Counted from the first letter of the stretch, positions 36,121 through 45,702 are shown. The stretch: DNA of 46,448 nucleotides from Lutimaribacter saemankumensis (GCF_900100005.1 NZ_FNEB01000013.1:1-46448); one strand, 5' to 3'. Notes: a model not told the origin generated them from the sequence alone. Program-made: numbers and translations.

Positions 36121-36365
36121 TCTTTCAGGACCACGTTGTCGAGCATCGTATCGGCCAGCAGGCGCTTGAGCTTGGTGTTCTCGTCTTCCAGCGCCTTCAG
36201 TCGGACGGCTTCCGACACCTCCATGCCGCCGTATTTGGCTTTCAGCTTGTAAAACGTGGAAGGGCTCAGCCCGTGACGACGGCACACTTCGGCCGTCGGC
36301 ATGCCCGCCTCTTGCTCCTTGATCATCCCGATAATCTGCACCTCGGTAAAACGGCTCTTTCGCAT
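36102..36365 (-). CDS. IS3-family transposase OrfA
   Basis: An 87-residue helix-turn-helix protein ([41 protein letters not shown]) followed by a leucine-zipper-like helix ([17 protein letters not shown]) and ending LLGKN. It binds the IS ends and is normally fused to OrfB by a -1 frameshift near its stop. The partner OrfB is broken here. Confidence 0.9.
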   Translation of the reverse strand: MRKSRFTEVQIIGMIKEQEAGMPTAEVCRRHGLSPSTFYKLKAKYGGMEVSEAVRLKALEDENTKLKRLLADTMLDNVVLKDLLGKN

Positions 36366-36431
36366 TCGTCTGCTCCTTCAAGCTTGGGCAGACTCTACAT
36401 CATGATGAGGGATTTCGCGGGGGGCAGGTCA

Positions 36432-36709
36432 GCAGGTCAAAGGGCATAGAGGCTTTCGCCTAGCGGCAAGAGCGTGTGACGCCGAAAAGCAACGACCATT
36501 GCTTGCTAAGCCTCGTTGAGAACGGAGGGCCGAGGCTCCTTGGGCCCAGTCGTGAGAGCCTCGACCGTCTCGCGGTTGCACCAATTCACGACGGTCTTCG
36601 GATTGAGCCCGAGTTCCCGACTCAGCGCAGCGGTCGAAGCTTGCAATCGCTGTGTTGCTGCCGGGTTGGCGCCCGTAGTCGTGGCGTAGCCGTGACGAAC
36701 TTGTCCAAT
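36432..36709 (-). pseudogene. IS481-family transposase N-terminal remnant
   Basis: Reading the minus strand gives GQVRHGYATTTGANPAATQ..., an ELGLNPKTVVNWCNRE helix-turn-helix, then TGPKEPRPSVLNEA, an in-frame stop, and QAMVVAFRRHTLLPLGESLYAL. This is the conserved N-terminus of IS481-family transposases. The codon at the usual ATG is ATT. The frame is cut exactly where the IS3 element begins, and the rest of the gene is not found on the other side. Confidence 0.75.
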
Positions 36710-36766
36710 AGTGTCTACTTCTACTCCGCCGAATGAAGCGCCACATCAAACCGTGGGATCAAACAC

Positions 36767-39700
36767 TTAGCATCCTTGCACTGTCATGCCCTCATTTTCG
36801 ATGACAATGCCGCACAGGCGTTCGACAACATGCGCAAAATCATTATGAGATTTCGTGCTCATGGAATCTCCTTTGAAGAGTTCCGGCTTGTTGTGGAGTT
36901 TCTTGAAATGCTCGAAAGGGAAAGCGCGGGCCAAGAACATGGTTCCACCGATATACCTATTTCCTGACTGAACACCAATATAGGATCGCCACTCCTTCAG
37001 TTTATAGTTATTCTCCTCGTTATTGTCGTGAGTGTTAAATATGAAGTCTTCGCAACCAAGTGCGCCGATCGTCTTGTCCTTTTGCAAGCGCTCAATATTG
37101 GCGCTCGCAATTTTCGGTGAGCCGGCCAAAGCGCCCACAAGTTCATCGCGCCAAGTGTAGCCCGGGACATCAATCCCGTAGACATCTCCCTGTTCTGTAG
37201 TCCGAGGGGCCTTGGTGTGAAGCTTCAGAATATAATCATATTGTGAGAGATTCACCCTGCGTAACACTTCGATGAACGGAAAAATATCGTATCCGAGGTT
37301 CGGTAGTTCGATAAACTTGCACCCCGGCTCTGCCGCAAGAACGGCGGCCTTGTCGATTTTCGAGCCTTTGTGGGTCGTAAAATACACATCTCTTGGGAAA
37401 TCATGAAAACTGGAAATAGCTTCCATCATGAAGGGAAGCTGATCCTCATAATATAAATGCACATGAACAAGTATGCGGATCATCTCCGGGATTACTGTTA
37501 GCCCTGAAATTGCACCGACGACTTGCGGAGACTGGCGCTGATCATCCGAAAGCGACGAAAGTAGTGCATCTTTGCTTTTGGTCTGGACCGCATATTTCCA
37601 GAAATATTCGCCGAGCCGCCAATCTGTCTTGTTAGTCGGTTTGTCACCACTGGCGAAGTGAATAATCGATGGTTTGTTGAACGCCCTTGCATAATCGAAG
37701 AACAAGTCCTCAGGCACAGTAGAGCGAAGATGAGAATAGTTTTGAAGATACCAAACTGTATTCCACTCTGTCGACAAATAGTAGACATCTCCATAAAAAA
37801 CACTATTGAAGATACATTGATCGAAAAATACTGGCTGATTAATCTCCTTAATTTTGTCTACGCACTTACGAAACAATTTTTGGGTGTTTCGGTGAGATAG
37901 GTCCACAAGCAGAATACCCGCCTGAAAATACCGGTCGACATTCCAGATGCCTAGGTCTTTTTGAAGATACGCGTAGAAGTCTCGGCTCTTTATTTTTTTG
38001 CCTGCATTAGCGGCGTGGATATTGGCAACGTTAGGGGACGCGCCTATTGCTCTACCACACAGATCGATATCATATAGGTCAGCTATGTCCCGATTTAAAA
38101 TGATATCAGTATCGATATAAGCCACCTTTTCGTAACCTCTAAGAATATCATTGAGGAAAATCTTATTGTACGTCTCGACTGGTACATAGCCTTCGATATG
38201 CAAATCCATGTTGGTAAGTGCTGCCAAGACAGGTGTCATGTCGTAAAATCGAATAGATATATTTTCATTTGAACTGTAGTTGTCCTGAATGCGCTGTTTC
38301 GAGGTATCAGTCACATCGCGAGTTAGGATGATAATATCGTAATTCCGTTCTTTCGAGCTGTTTGCAACAACGGATGCCAGAAGGACGTCAAGGAAATTTA
38401 CGAATGCTTCGTTGCAAGACAAGACAATCGCCACCGCACCGTCATCGAATATGGGTTCAATTCGTTTTTCAATTACCTTCCGCAACTGTATCTCTTCTGG
38501 AGTGTTATGACGCACCACAGCAAAGTCCTTGTAGAGGCTACGACAATTCGGGAATGTAATGCTTGGAAACGAGAAGCCGTGCTTCCAGAGAAGAAAGCAG
38601 AAATGGGCCTGGTCTCTGGGAGCCACCGTTTCGATCAACGTCCACCACTCTTGCATAAGCAACTTTATCCGGGCATCGTGATGCTTACGGAAGATTACAT
38701 TGTTTTCGGTCAACCCCCAATTCGTTGGAAAACCGTCGGAACGGGCCTTTTGAATAATGTTGTCCACGAGGCGAGCCTGTTTCTCATCGATCCGACCGGT
38801 TCTGACGATCTCGTCCAATTCTTCGGAGATACAGGATCTCGAAAAATGCTGAGGCAAAAGCATTTCTGCGCCTCTCTTCTCGATGGCTTCAAAGATGTAG
38901 GGAGTGAGCACGTTGATATTGCCATCTACATAGAGACTCTCCTCGTAGTCGGCAAAAAGCTCGCTCGGATGCATCTTGTGCCAGCGGTTAGTCAGCGTTG
39001 CATTTTCGAGTGTTTTTTCGAGCTGGCGAATCTTCCAGACACCGACTTCCTTAGATTCAAGGAGATCTTGTCTATCTGTAAAGCAAACGTAGTCTGAGGA
39101 TCGATCGATATACTTGGGCTGAATTAAGTCGTCGTAATGGCCCACTATACAAGTATAAATAACGCGCTTCGCTTCCCGACTTTCCCTATACAACCAATAA
39201 TCGCTGATGTCCTGCGGCTTTGGATTCCAAACGTTTTCTTCAAATTGGTATCCATTGTGTCGTACCGTATCCATAAAATGGGTTACTGGATTTTTTTCCA
39301 AATCCGCAGGACGCTTTATCGGAAAATAGTCCGACGGCTCGTACCCATTTTTCCAGCCTTCAATGATATAATGATTTAAGGGGGAGAGGATTCTTTTATC
39401 GCGCTTTGCTGCGGTTTCGATTTCGCTCCAGTGGCGATCCCTATACCAGCGTTCATCCCAAAACCCAGACTCCATAATCGGCAATAGCTGATCCGACAAC
39501 GTCGGGGTTAGCTCTAAGCGAGAGGGATCCCGTTTGGCCGCACTCCTAGCAAAACGCGCCGCAGCCCTCTTTGAGACGATCGGCCGCGACTTGCTCAGAC
39601 CATGCAAAATTTTGTACTGCAAAGTGGTGAATAGGTTTTTTAGCAGCTCCCGAGGCGTGGCTATCTCTTCAATTTGCACGCGCACGGCTATCGCCTTTTC

Positions 39701-40633
39701 CACGGCTGCGGCAAGCTCACTCTTTTTTTCTTCGAGTTCGTCGGCAGTCGCCTTTAAGGCGGCGCTAAGGCGTCGGGCCTCACCGGGATAAGCTTCAAGG
39801 CGCATACTGAGCGGGCCCGTAGGGTTCCGGCTTTCGTTGCGCTTAAGTGGTTCGCTAAGGTCGAGATTTTTGATGCTCTCATCAACCAGCGCTGATGTCC
39901 CGGAGACGACGCGGTGACCAAGCGCATTGTCTCCGGGATGCCCCTTGCGAACCAGAACAAGTGAATTGGAAAATATAACCTCAGTAATACAATCAAGCGA
40001 ATTTGAGTCGAAATCAACGGCCCAATGCTTACTAAAATAACTTAAAAGGGTATTCTCTGGCACATCGGCACCCCAGTGCTCTCGATTTACGTAATCCGTC
40101 AAACGCTTAAAGAAATTGAGCGACGAGTACGGCGCCTCAGTGCCACCTTGGTAGTCTTCGAAGTAGCTCGCGTGGAGATCCTCAGCGATATAGACACCTC
40201 CAGGTTTCAGCATAGGAAAATAAAGTGAGAATGCTTTCACGATATCTTCCGATTTATGTGACCCGTCATCGATTATTATGTCGAAATATTCTGAAGCCTT
40301 AGAGATTTTTGCTTTAACGATCTTGGTCCCAGCATCACCTACAAACACCCGCACACGCGGATCGTCGTATGTAAGCGACCCACATTTTGGATTAATATCA
40401 CATCCAACTATGATCTCAGCTTTGGGAAAAAATTGCGACCAAACTTCAAGTGAGCCACCATTCTGTATTCCGATTTCCAGCAATCTAACCGGGCTGGCCT
40501 GAAAGGGAGATAAATGCTTCTGGTAAAACGGAAGATAGGACGCCCATTTGTCGGATACCTTCTCGTGGCCGCTCTCGACTATTTCCATCAGCCCTTTTTC
40601 CATATTTGGACGATCTCCATCTGTGCACATCAT
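36767..40633 (-). CDS. Multidomain glycan enzyme: methyltransferase-GT-GT8-RgpF fusion
   Basis: A 1288-residue cytoplasmic protein. Residues about 30-235 are a class I SAM methyltransferase like the sugar O-methyltransferases of the TylF/MycE group (LLEIGIQNGGSLEVW, IIDDGSH, PGGVYIAEDLH). About 285-325 is a Lys/Glu-rich coiled coil. About 388-445 holds an SPLNHYIIEGWKNGYEPSDYF module seen in large glycosyltransferases. About 488-715 resembles the TOD1/DUF616 glycosyltransferase domain (VIYTCIVGHYDDL, YVDGNINV). About 732-1015 is a GT8-type domain with the DxD at 841-843 (YIDTDIILNRDI) and IIHFASGDKP. Residues 1051-1288 are an RgpF (rhamnan synthesis F)-like domain. It should build and methylate a surface polysaccharide. 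GC is clearly lower than in the core genes. The start at 40633 has no clear ribosome site. An IS3 copy lies 86 bases upstream. Confidence 0.85.
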   Translation of the reverse strand: MMCTDGDRPNMEKGLMEIVESGHEKVSDKWASYLPFYQKHLSPFQASPVRLLEIGIQNGGSLEVWSQFFPKAEIIVGCDINPKCGSLTYDDPRVRVFVGDAGTKIVKAKISKASEYFDIIIDDGSHKSEDIVKAFSLYFPMLKPGGVYIAEDLHASYFEDYQGGTEAPYSSLNFFKRLTDYVNREHWGADVPENTLLSYFSKHWAVDFDSNSLDCITEVIFSNSLVLVRKGHPGDNALGHRVVSGTSALVDESIKNLDLSEPLKRNESRNPTGPLSMRLEAYPGEARRLSAALKATADELEEKKSELAAAVEKAIAVRVQIEEIATPRELLKNLFTTLQYKILHGLSKSRPIVSKRAAARFARSAAKRDPSRLELTPTLSDQLLPIMESGFWDERWYRDRHWSEIETAAKRDKRILSPLNHYIIEGWKNGYEPSDYFPIKRPADLEKNPVTHFMDTVRHNGYQFEENVWNPKPQDISDYWLYRESREAKRVIYTCIVGHYDDLIQPKYIDRSSDYVCFTDRQDLLESKEVGVWKIRQLEKTLENATLTNRWHKMHPSELFADYEESLYVDGNINVLTPYIFEAIEKRGAEMLLPQHFSRSCISEELDEIVRTGRIDEKQARLVDNIIQKARSDGFPTNWGLTENNVIFRKHHDARIKLLMQEWWTLIETVAPRDQAHFCFLLWKHGFSFPSITFPNCRSLYKDFAVVRHNTPEEIQLRKVIEKRIEPIFDDGAVAIVLSCNEAFVNFLDVLLASVVANSSKERNYDIIILTRDVTDTSKQRIQDNYSSNENISIRFYDMTPVLAALTNMDLHIEGYVPVETYNKIFLNDILRGYEKVAYIDTDIILNRDIADLYDIDLCGRAIGASPNVANIHAANAGKKIKSRDFYAYLQKDLGIWNVDRYFQAGILLVDLSHRNTQKLFRKCVDKIKEINQPVFFDQCIFNSVFYGDVYYLSTEWNTVWYLQNYSHLRSTVPEDLFFDYARAFNKPSIIHFASGDKPTNKTDWRLGEYFWKYAVQTKSKDALLSSLSDDQRQSPQVVGAISGLTVIPEMIRILVHVHLYYEDQLPFMMEAISSFHDFPRDVYFTTHKGSKIDKAAVLAAEPGCKFIELPNLGYDIFPFIEVLRRVNLSQYDYILKLHTKAPRTTEQGDVYGIDVPGYTWRDELVGALAGSPKIASANIERLQKDKTIGALGCEDFIFNTHDNNEENNYKLKEWRSYIGVQSGNRYIGGTMFLARAFPFEHFKKLHNKPELFKGDSMSTKSHNDFAHVVERLCGIVIENEGMTVQGC

Positions 40634-40757
40634 AGTTAAAAGTAGCAGGGCTTCTTGATGGATGTTTTTTCCACAAGTAGCAACAGGAGAACCAAGCCAA
40701 AATAGTAGTTCGACAGCTGGTAATCCTCCCCGTTTTGACGGGGCGCGACTGTAGAAC

Positions 40758-41591
40758 TTACGCGGCCATTTTCAGCTTCATGGCGGGTGTGACGCCGCCG
40801 ATGCCCATGTTGGGGCGTTCGTTGTTGTAGGTCCATAGCCATTCAGTTGCGATCTGGTTCACCTCCTCGATGGTTTCAAAGATGTAGAGGTCCAGCCATT
40901 CATGACGGACCGTCCGGTTGTAGCGCTCGACGTAGGCGTTCTGCTGCGGTTTTCCGGGCTGGATGTAGGTCAGGGCGATGCCCTGCTTCTCTGCCCAGAT
41001 CGTCAGCGTTGAACTGACATATTCGGGGCCGTTGTCCACCCTGATCGCCAAAGGCTTGCCGCGCCATTCGATGATCTGGTTCAGGGACCGGACGACCCGC
41101 TCGGCGGGCAGCGAGAAATCGACCTCGATGCCCAGGCCCTCACGGTTGAAGTCGTCCAGCACGTTCAGAAGCCGGAACTGTCGCCCGTCGGCAAGGCGAT
41201 CGGCCATGAAGTCCATGGACCAGACCAGGTTGGGCGCCTCCGGCACCGCCAGTTCCTCGGGCTTCTCCCGCTTCAGCCGTCGCCGGGGTTTGATCCGCAG
41301 GTTCAGTTCCAGCTCGCAGTAGATGCGGTGGACCCGCTTGTGGTTCCAGACATGCCCCTTCACGTTGCGCAGGTGCAGGAAACACAGTCCGAAACCCCAG
41401 GTCTTGTGGACATTGGTCAGCCCGATCAGCAGCTCGGCGATCAACTCGTTCTCCTCGTCACGCTTCGGGCTGTAGCGGAAACAGGTCTCGCTGACGCCGA
41501 ACGCCCGGCAGGCCAGCGCAATGCTGACCCCCTTCGTCGCCACCGCCTTCTCGGCCAGCTCGCGGCGCTGAGCTGGCCGCGTCACTTTTTT
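40758..41591 (-). CDS. IS3-family transposase OrfB (catalytic part)
   Basis: About 278 residues from the frameshift site. A winged segment ([15 protein letters not shown]-like: [19 protein letters not shown]) precedes the rve catalytic domain, with DDE residues in [19 protein letters not shown] and NAYVERYNR, and the C-terminus [18 protein letters not shown]. No own start codon with a ribosome site is evident. It is probably made as an OrfAB fusion by -1 slippage on AAAAAAG at 41585-41591. No inactivating lesion was seen. Confidence 0.88.
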   Translation of the reverse strand, partial: KKVTRPAQRRELAEKAVATKGVSIALACRAFGVSETCFRYSPKRDEENELIAELLIGLTNVHKTWGFGLCFLHLRNVKGHVWNHKRVHRIYCELELNLRIKPRRRLKREKPEELAVPEAPNLVWSMDFMADRLADGRQFRLLNVLDDFNREGLGIEVDFSLPAERVVRSLNQIIEWRGKPLAIRVDNGPEYVSSTLTIWAEKQGIALTYIQPGKPQQNAYVERYNRTVRHEWLDLYIFETIEEVNQIATEWLWTYNNERPNMGIGGVTPAMKLKMAA

Positions 41592-41845
41592 CCCAGTGCC
41601 TCTCGAAGCAGATCGGCCTGCATGCTGAGATCGGCGAACATACGCTTCAGCCGCCGGTTCTCGTCCTCCAGCGCCTTCATCTGGCTCATCATGGACGCAT
41701 CCATGCCGCCATACTTGGCCCGCCACTTGTAGAACGTCGCGCTACTGATCCCGTGCTCGCGGCACAGCTCGGGAACGGGCATACCGCCCTCCGCCTGGCG
41801 CAGCACGCCCATGATCTGGGCTTCGGTGAAACGGCTCTTCTTCAT
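41582..41845 (-). CDS. IS3-family transposase OrfA
   Basis: An 87-residue helix-turn-helix protein ([40 protein letters not shown]) with a zipper-like helix ([18 protein letters not shown]), ending REALGKK. The ATG at 41845 matches the family start; an upstream in-frame ATG at 41863 is less likely. The stop TGA lies directly after the slippery AAAAAAG that lets ribosomes enter the OrfB frame. Confidence 0.9.
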   Translation of the reverse strand: MKKSRFTEAQIMGVLRQAEGGMPVPELCREHGISSATFYKWRAKYGGMDASMMSQMKALEDENRRLKRMFADLSMQADLLREALGKK

Positions 41846-41972
41846 CGGAATCTCCTCGTTCATCCTGCCGAGAAAATTCTACTTCCGCATCCCATTAACC
41901 ATGGGGAGGATTACCAGCTCAGTTTCCCGGTTTAGGCCGAAGTATCAGAGCAACCTTGTCTAGGCTCAGGCC

Positions 41973-42345
41973 TCATAACCAGAAAATAACGGTTGCGGCT
42001 AGAGCGATGGCCGAGAAGAAGACTTCTGGGCAGTGATCGTATCATGTGGCAACCCGTTGCCGGTCTTTCAGGCACCCGAACATGATCTCAATGCGGTGGC
42101 GGCGCTTGTAGCAGCGCTTGTCATATTTGACAGGCTTGCCGCGCGACTTCCTGCCTGGGATGCAGGATTGTATCACTTTGTCTTTCAAGGCCTCGCGGAG
42201 GCGAGCATTGTGCCAAGCAGCAACCGTCATGATGAACCGCGGCCGATCGACATGGCTGAGAACATGGGGAGCCCAGCTCGCGCAGCGGCGCGGTCGTAAA
42301 ATCGCGATGGTCGCCATCGCACGCCGCATCGCTGTCATACTTCAC
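41973..42345 (-). pseudogene. IS5-family transposase C-terminal remnant
   Basis: The minus strand reads LREALKDKVIQSCIPGRKSRGKPVKYDKRCYKRRHRIEIMFG..., then LKDRQRVAT, an in-frame TGA where Arg is usual, then YDHCPEVFFSAIALAATVIFWL and the true stop at 41973. This is the C-terminal third of an IS5-type DDE transposase (catalytic Glu region RHRIEIMFG). Sequence upstream of about 42270 no longer matches the family. It abuts the IS3 copy. Confidence 0.75.
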
Positions 42346-42891
42346 CGGATTTGGATCGATAACACGACCTTCCAGCCAGATGCCGCGCCGAACCTTGCCT
42401 GACCGGATGACACATCACCCCTTGCCTGATTGATCGTAGGCTTCCGACGTCCCGCAGGGACGTGGTTCCGAGGATGCCGTGGCTTGGACTGTCGCTGACA
42501 CAAGTCAAGCACGCCTATGAGATGGGCTCATCGGAATTACATCGAACCAGCATCATGTTGGCAGCCGCCGCGCTGACCACGAACCGAAGCATGTACCCGA
42601 AGGACCTCAGCCAATAGCCGCGACAAAAGCCAGGGCGGGCACCAAAAATTATCAAAGGAACCGCTATGGCGGATCTATTGTTTTGCGCAAAACGGCTTGA
42701 CCGGGACGCCCCCGTTACCGAAGTTCAGACCCTAGTCGCTATGGATACTATGCGTTTCATTTTTTAGCTCTTCTGTTCGCTTTTTGACACACGGCAATTT
42801 TGACCCCCTAAAAGTGTCGCCAACTGAGATCATGAGATATCGCATTTTCGCACGAAGAGAAAAGCGGGTAATAGTATATACGTTTCGTAGT
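42346..42891. other. Gene-free stretch between IS5 remnant and sulfotransferase
   Basis: About 550 bases with no gene I can support. Composition changes from GC-rich on the left to AT-rich on the right. It probably contains worn IS debris (several short frames broken by stops on both strands). The far right, before the sulfotransferase stop, has no evident terminator. Confidence 0.45.
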
Positions 42892-43929
42892 TTACTTTTT
42901 CGAAGAAAACCGCTTGGAGATAATGGACTTTAGTTTATGCCTGATTGTCGTTTTTTGCTGAAAATGACTGCCCGGAATAGCATGGTTTATCAAATATTCT
43001 GAGATTATTTCCAACTGCTCTTTACTAAAACAATAAACGTCCATTGCGTCTTCTATTAAATCGTCACGATACGCGTGCTCTATGCCAGTGAAATTCGACA
43101 CGAAATCAATATCCTGCCTCATCGAATGGAGAAAATCAATTTGCAGTTCCAATGGAAAAGTAACACCGGACGAAGGAACATTTGGTAACAGAGAGGCTAA
43201 CTCCTTTCCAACGTGGCCGTCAAAATGCGCACCGGAAGAATTCAACAACTTAATTATGCAAGCCTCACCGCCAGTTAAAGATCTATTCACCTTAACGTTT
43301 GAAGGTATAACAAAGCGTGACTCATTTACTCCAAGCCAACTCGAAAGAGCACTAATTTGATTTTCCTTTATTCGCGAATAGTTCAAGATCGTAAGGCTTA
43401 CTAAATCATGATTGATACAAATCTCAATGAAGCGGCGAACGCGCGATGGATAACGGGCAGTTGTAGTAGATAAAAAATCGGACAGGTCTAACTGACCTCT
43501 ATTCGACTTAATCAATTGGAGCCAAGCTGACACTGCGAATGAAATTGGGTCTCTAATAAAAAGTAAAACATCAATCTGTTCAAAACCATGCCTCCTTAGA
43601 GTGCTAAACAACTCTCTAGCACTACCCTCTTCCTTTAGTATATCCGGAAAATGCAAAAACAAAAATTCACTTGACAAAAGAATAGAGCTCTCACGCTCTT
43701 CAATACTTGAAAGAAACTCATCTACGCTGGAGAGACTCTCAAAAATATGGCGTGCGTTTCCTGAGGTCACTTCTCCAAAGTTCGCAGACTCACGGGAAAC
43801 GTCTGTTGGATATAGGATGTGGTCTTCCAGAAGGTTATCCTGGCTTAATACAAGTACATTTTGAAGGAAACTTGTGCCGGTTTTCCCATGCCCAACGTGT
43901 AAAAAGAGTCTTTTTGTTCGAGGCTGCAC
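42892..43929 (-). CDS. Sulfotransferase-family protein
   Basis: About 345 residues. The 5'-phosphosulfate-binding loop is HVGHGKTGTSFLQ (Lys near residue 16), and the 3'-phosphate-binding segment is LLFIRDPISFAVSAW (Arg about 126, Ser about 134). The enzyme should transfer sulfate from PAPS, here probably to a surface sugar given its neighbours. The GTG at 43929 is preferred because AGAAGG lies seven bases before it and it begins just ahead of the P-loop. An ATG at 43986 would add 19 residues without a good ribosome site. GC is strikingly low compared with the core genes, pointing to horizontal transfer. Confidence 0.82.
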   Translation of the reverse strand: MQPRTKRLFLHVGHGKTGTSFLQNVLVLSQDNLLEDHILYPTDVSRESANFGEVTSGNARHIFESLSSVDEFLSSIEERESSILLSSEFLFLHFPDILKEEGSARELFSTLRRHGFEQIDVLLFIRDPISFAVSAWLQLIKSNRGQLDLSDFLSTTTARYPSRVRRFIEICINHDLVSLTILNYSRIKENQISALSSWLGVNESRFVIPSNVKVNRSLTGGEACIIKLLNSSGAHFDGHVGKELASLLPNVPSSGVTFPLELQIDFLHSMRQDIDFVSNFTGIEHAYRDDLIEDAMDVYCFSKEQLEIISEYLINHAIPGSHFQQKTTIRHKLKSIISKRFSSKK

Positions 43930-44020
43930 TAGTTGACCTTCTCTCTTAGCGCTCAAGCAAATGCAAATGTGGCTCTTTGTCCCCATTTCGCATGTCTACC
44001 TGACCTATCAAGTTTGATTG

Positions 44021-44353
44021 TTATTGCAAGATGGGTCTGGCTTCCATCGGGATGGTGGGTTCCAGAGCCGATGTGCGGTAGCCCAGTGAAATGTGTGGTC
44101 TCCTAGTGCTGCAGGGCGTCTTGCATTCTTAGATGTTGATCTGTGTTTCGCGCTGGATGTAGAAAGCATCGCCATTGGCTACCCCGTCCCGGAAGCATTA
44201 GTTGAGGCTCTCGCAATATCCACTCATTCAAGGGCGTCCTGGTCCGATATATGCATTCTTGTGCGGTGTCTCAGCTCCGTGACGCGAGCCTGCCAACGAT
44301 GCGGTTGGCAAAGGAATAGATCACGAAGGCCACATATCGAAGCCCTGCCTTAA
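44021..44353 (-). pseudogene. Decayed IS3-family transposase fragment
   Basis: Minus-strand frames give RYVAFVIYSFANRIVGRLASRS (core of the rve domain), then, in shifted frames with stops, YIGPGRP, SGYCESLN, CFRDGVANGDAFY, and finally RRPHISLGYRTSALEPTIPMEARP, with the stop at 44021-44023. These match the central and C-terminal blocks of an IS3-family transposase with an internal deletion. It lies between the sulfotransferase and RgpF genes. Confidence 0.7.
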
Positions 44354-44425
44354 TAATCAAATCTGACTTTTGGGCGGTTAGGTGGAGCTTAGCAAATTCC
44401 GTTGTCAATCCGCCACCCATCGTCT

Positions 44426-45502
44426 TCACTTCGCATCCCAACGTCGTATCTCGTCGCGCACCACGTCGGCAAAATTCTCATCCAGACCGCATGAAATCAG
44501 TTCCCTGCGCTGCAACTGATAAATTTCCTGCCGATCCTTCTTGAGGAGAGGAGAATGGAGTTGGCGGATCAGAACCTCGGGATGCATCACCAGGAAGTAC
44601 TTCTCGAATATGCCGCGCTCCACGTCTTCCATGACACCGGCCCGCCATGCATCGTCAAGGGTGTCGGTTTTCAGGTGGCGCTCCAGGCGGGGCGCGCTAC
44701 CGGTATCGACGCGTATCTGGTATTCGATGATGCGCTTGAGCGTTGCGTTGTCCAGTGCTTTCAACGCCTCTGCCCCGTCGGCATATGTGTGGCGGAACTT
44801 CACCGAATATCCACGGCTTCGAAACTCTTCGGTCATCGGTATCTCGCAGCGCCGCACCACAAGATTCTTGTTGTTCGTCAGGAAGAGACCCCTCCAGTGC
44901 GCCTCGAAATCAGCGCTCCCAACAAGCTTTCCGCCAAATGCGAAAAAGTAGGACTGGATATGGCGCCTGTGATCCCCCCGAACCCGGTTGTTCAGCGTGA
45001 ACCCGAAAAGATCGGCATCCGTTTGCCGCGCTTCGTCAATCAGATCGCTATCGTCTTCCAGTGGGAACCAGATGCTGTCATTCATCACATAAAGATGCGT
45101 GAGTTCATGGCCCGCATCGAGCAGATACAGAATACCATCCCGGTATCCGCCAAAATCGTATCCGAAATTGGGACGCTCAATGATCCTCCAGGCGTAATGG
45201 CTTAACCGGGATTTGTCGCTCTCGCTGAGCGGCGCGTTGGAAACGACCAGCGGAGCAATCCCGCGCGCCTTGAAGTGATCCAGCGTGTGAAAAGTCGAGT
45301 CCAGCAACCCGCTGGGCTGAAAGATCAAGAGTATTGCAACATCGGTCGAATACGGCAGCCGACCCTCGGTGACCGTGATGTATTGTTCCTTCTTCCTGTC
45401 GTAGTGGCGCTTGGCGATGGGCGAGATCGCGAACCACGGAATACTCGCAATCTGCATGACTATACGCTTCAGTTCGCGTTTGATTTTCCATGCTGGAATC
45501 AT
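44426..45502 (-). CDS. Rhamnan synthesis F (RgpF)-like glycosyltransferase
   Basis: About 358 residues. RgpF-family features are VAILLIFQPSGLLDSTFHTLDHFKARGIAPLVVSNAPL, RPNFGYDFGGYRDGI, LYVMNDSIWFPL and YFFAFGGKL. Such proteins are cytoplasmic glycosyltransferases for rhamnose-containing or related surface polysaccharides. The ATG at 45502 is chosen; upstream only a TTG at 45550 is available and no strong ribosome site is seen for either. The same domain type ends the 1288-residue fusion, so both may act on one glycan. The gene's base composition is nearer the core genes than that of the sulfotransferase. Confidence 0.85.
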   Translation of the reverse strand: MIPAWKIKRELKRIVMQIASIPWFAISPIAKRHYDRKKEQYITVTEGRLPYSTDVAILLIFQPSGLLDSTFHTLDHFKARGIAPLVVSNAPLSESDKSRLSHYAWRIIERPNFGYDFGGYRDGILYLLDAGHELTHLYVMNDSIWFPLEDDSDLIDEARQTDADLFGFTLNNRVRGDHRRHIQSYFFAFGGKLVGSADFEAHWRGLFLTNNKNLVVRRCEIPMTEEFRSRGYSVKFRHTYADGAEALKALDNATLKRIIEYQIRVDTGSAPRLERHLKTDTLDDAWRAGVMEDVERGIFEKYFLVMHPEVLIRQLHSPLLKKDRQEIYQLQRRELISCGLDENFADVVRDEIRRWDAK

Positions 45503-45702
45503 TGAGGCGTCCGGGGTTCGTTTTTCAATTTGCGGGCGTGTGGGCTGCAATGACCGATAGCATTGAGATGGTCAAGCTTCGCCGGGGAATCGGCCTCGCC
45601 AATTCGCAGCCTATTGCGCAAACGAACTTCGCCGGGCCGTTGCCGGCACAGACGTTGGACGCGCTGGCCCTCACGACAGGAGGGCGCAACCATGGCAACC
45701 GG

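Larger units (their letters stand above)
35181..36431 (-). mobile_element. IS3-family insertion sequence, degenerate orfB
   Basis: About 1251 bp bounded by matching ends: TGACCTGCCCCCC at 35181-35193 and its reverse complement at 36419-36431. Similarity extends inward to GAGTCTGC on both sides (near 35215 and 36388). It holds orfA and orfB on the minus strand. No clear target duplication was found; CAGG occurs at 35177-35180 and, one base beyond the right end, at 36433-36436. It is inserted in an IS481-type transposase remnant. Confidence 0.85.
40719..41915 (-). mobile_element. IS3-family insertion sequence, apparently intact
   Basis: 1197 bp with terminal inverted repeats GGTAATCCTCCCC (40719-40731) and its complement (41903-41915). 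Both ends are flanked by AGCT (40715-40718 and 41916-41919), which fits a 4-bp target duplication, although AGCT is itself palindromic. It encodes OrfA and OrfB on the minus strand with a slippery A6G between them. It is different from the IS at 35181. Confidence 0.88.

Noticed and set aside
44093-44353. Plus-strand 86-codon gene
   Set aside because: The minus strand here encodes recognisable transposase blocks, so this is a shadow of a remnant.
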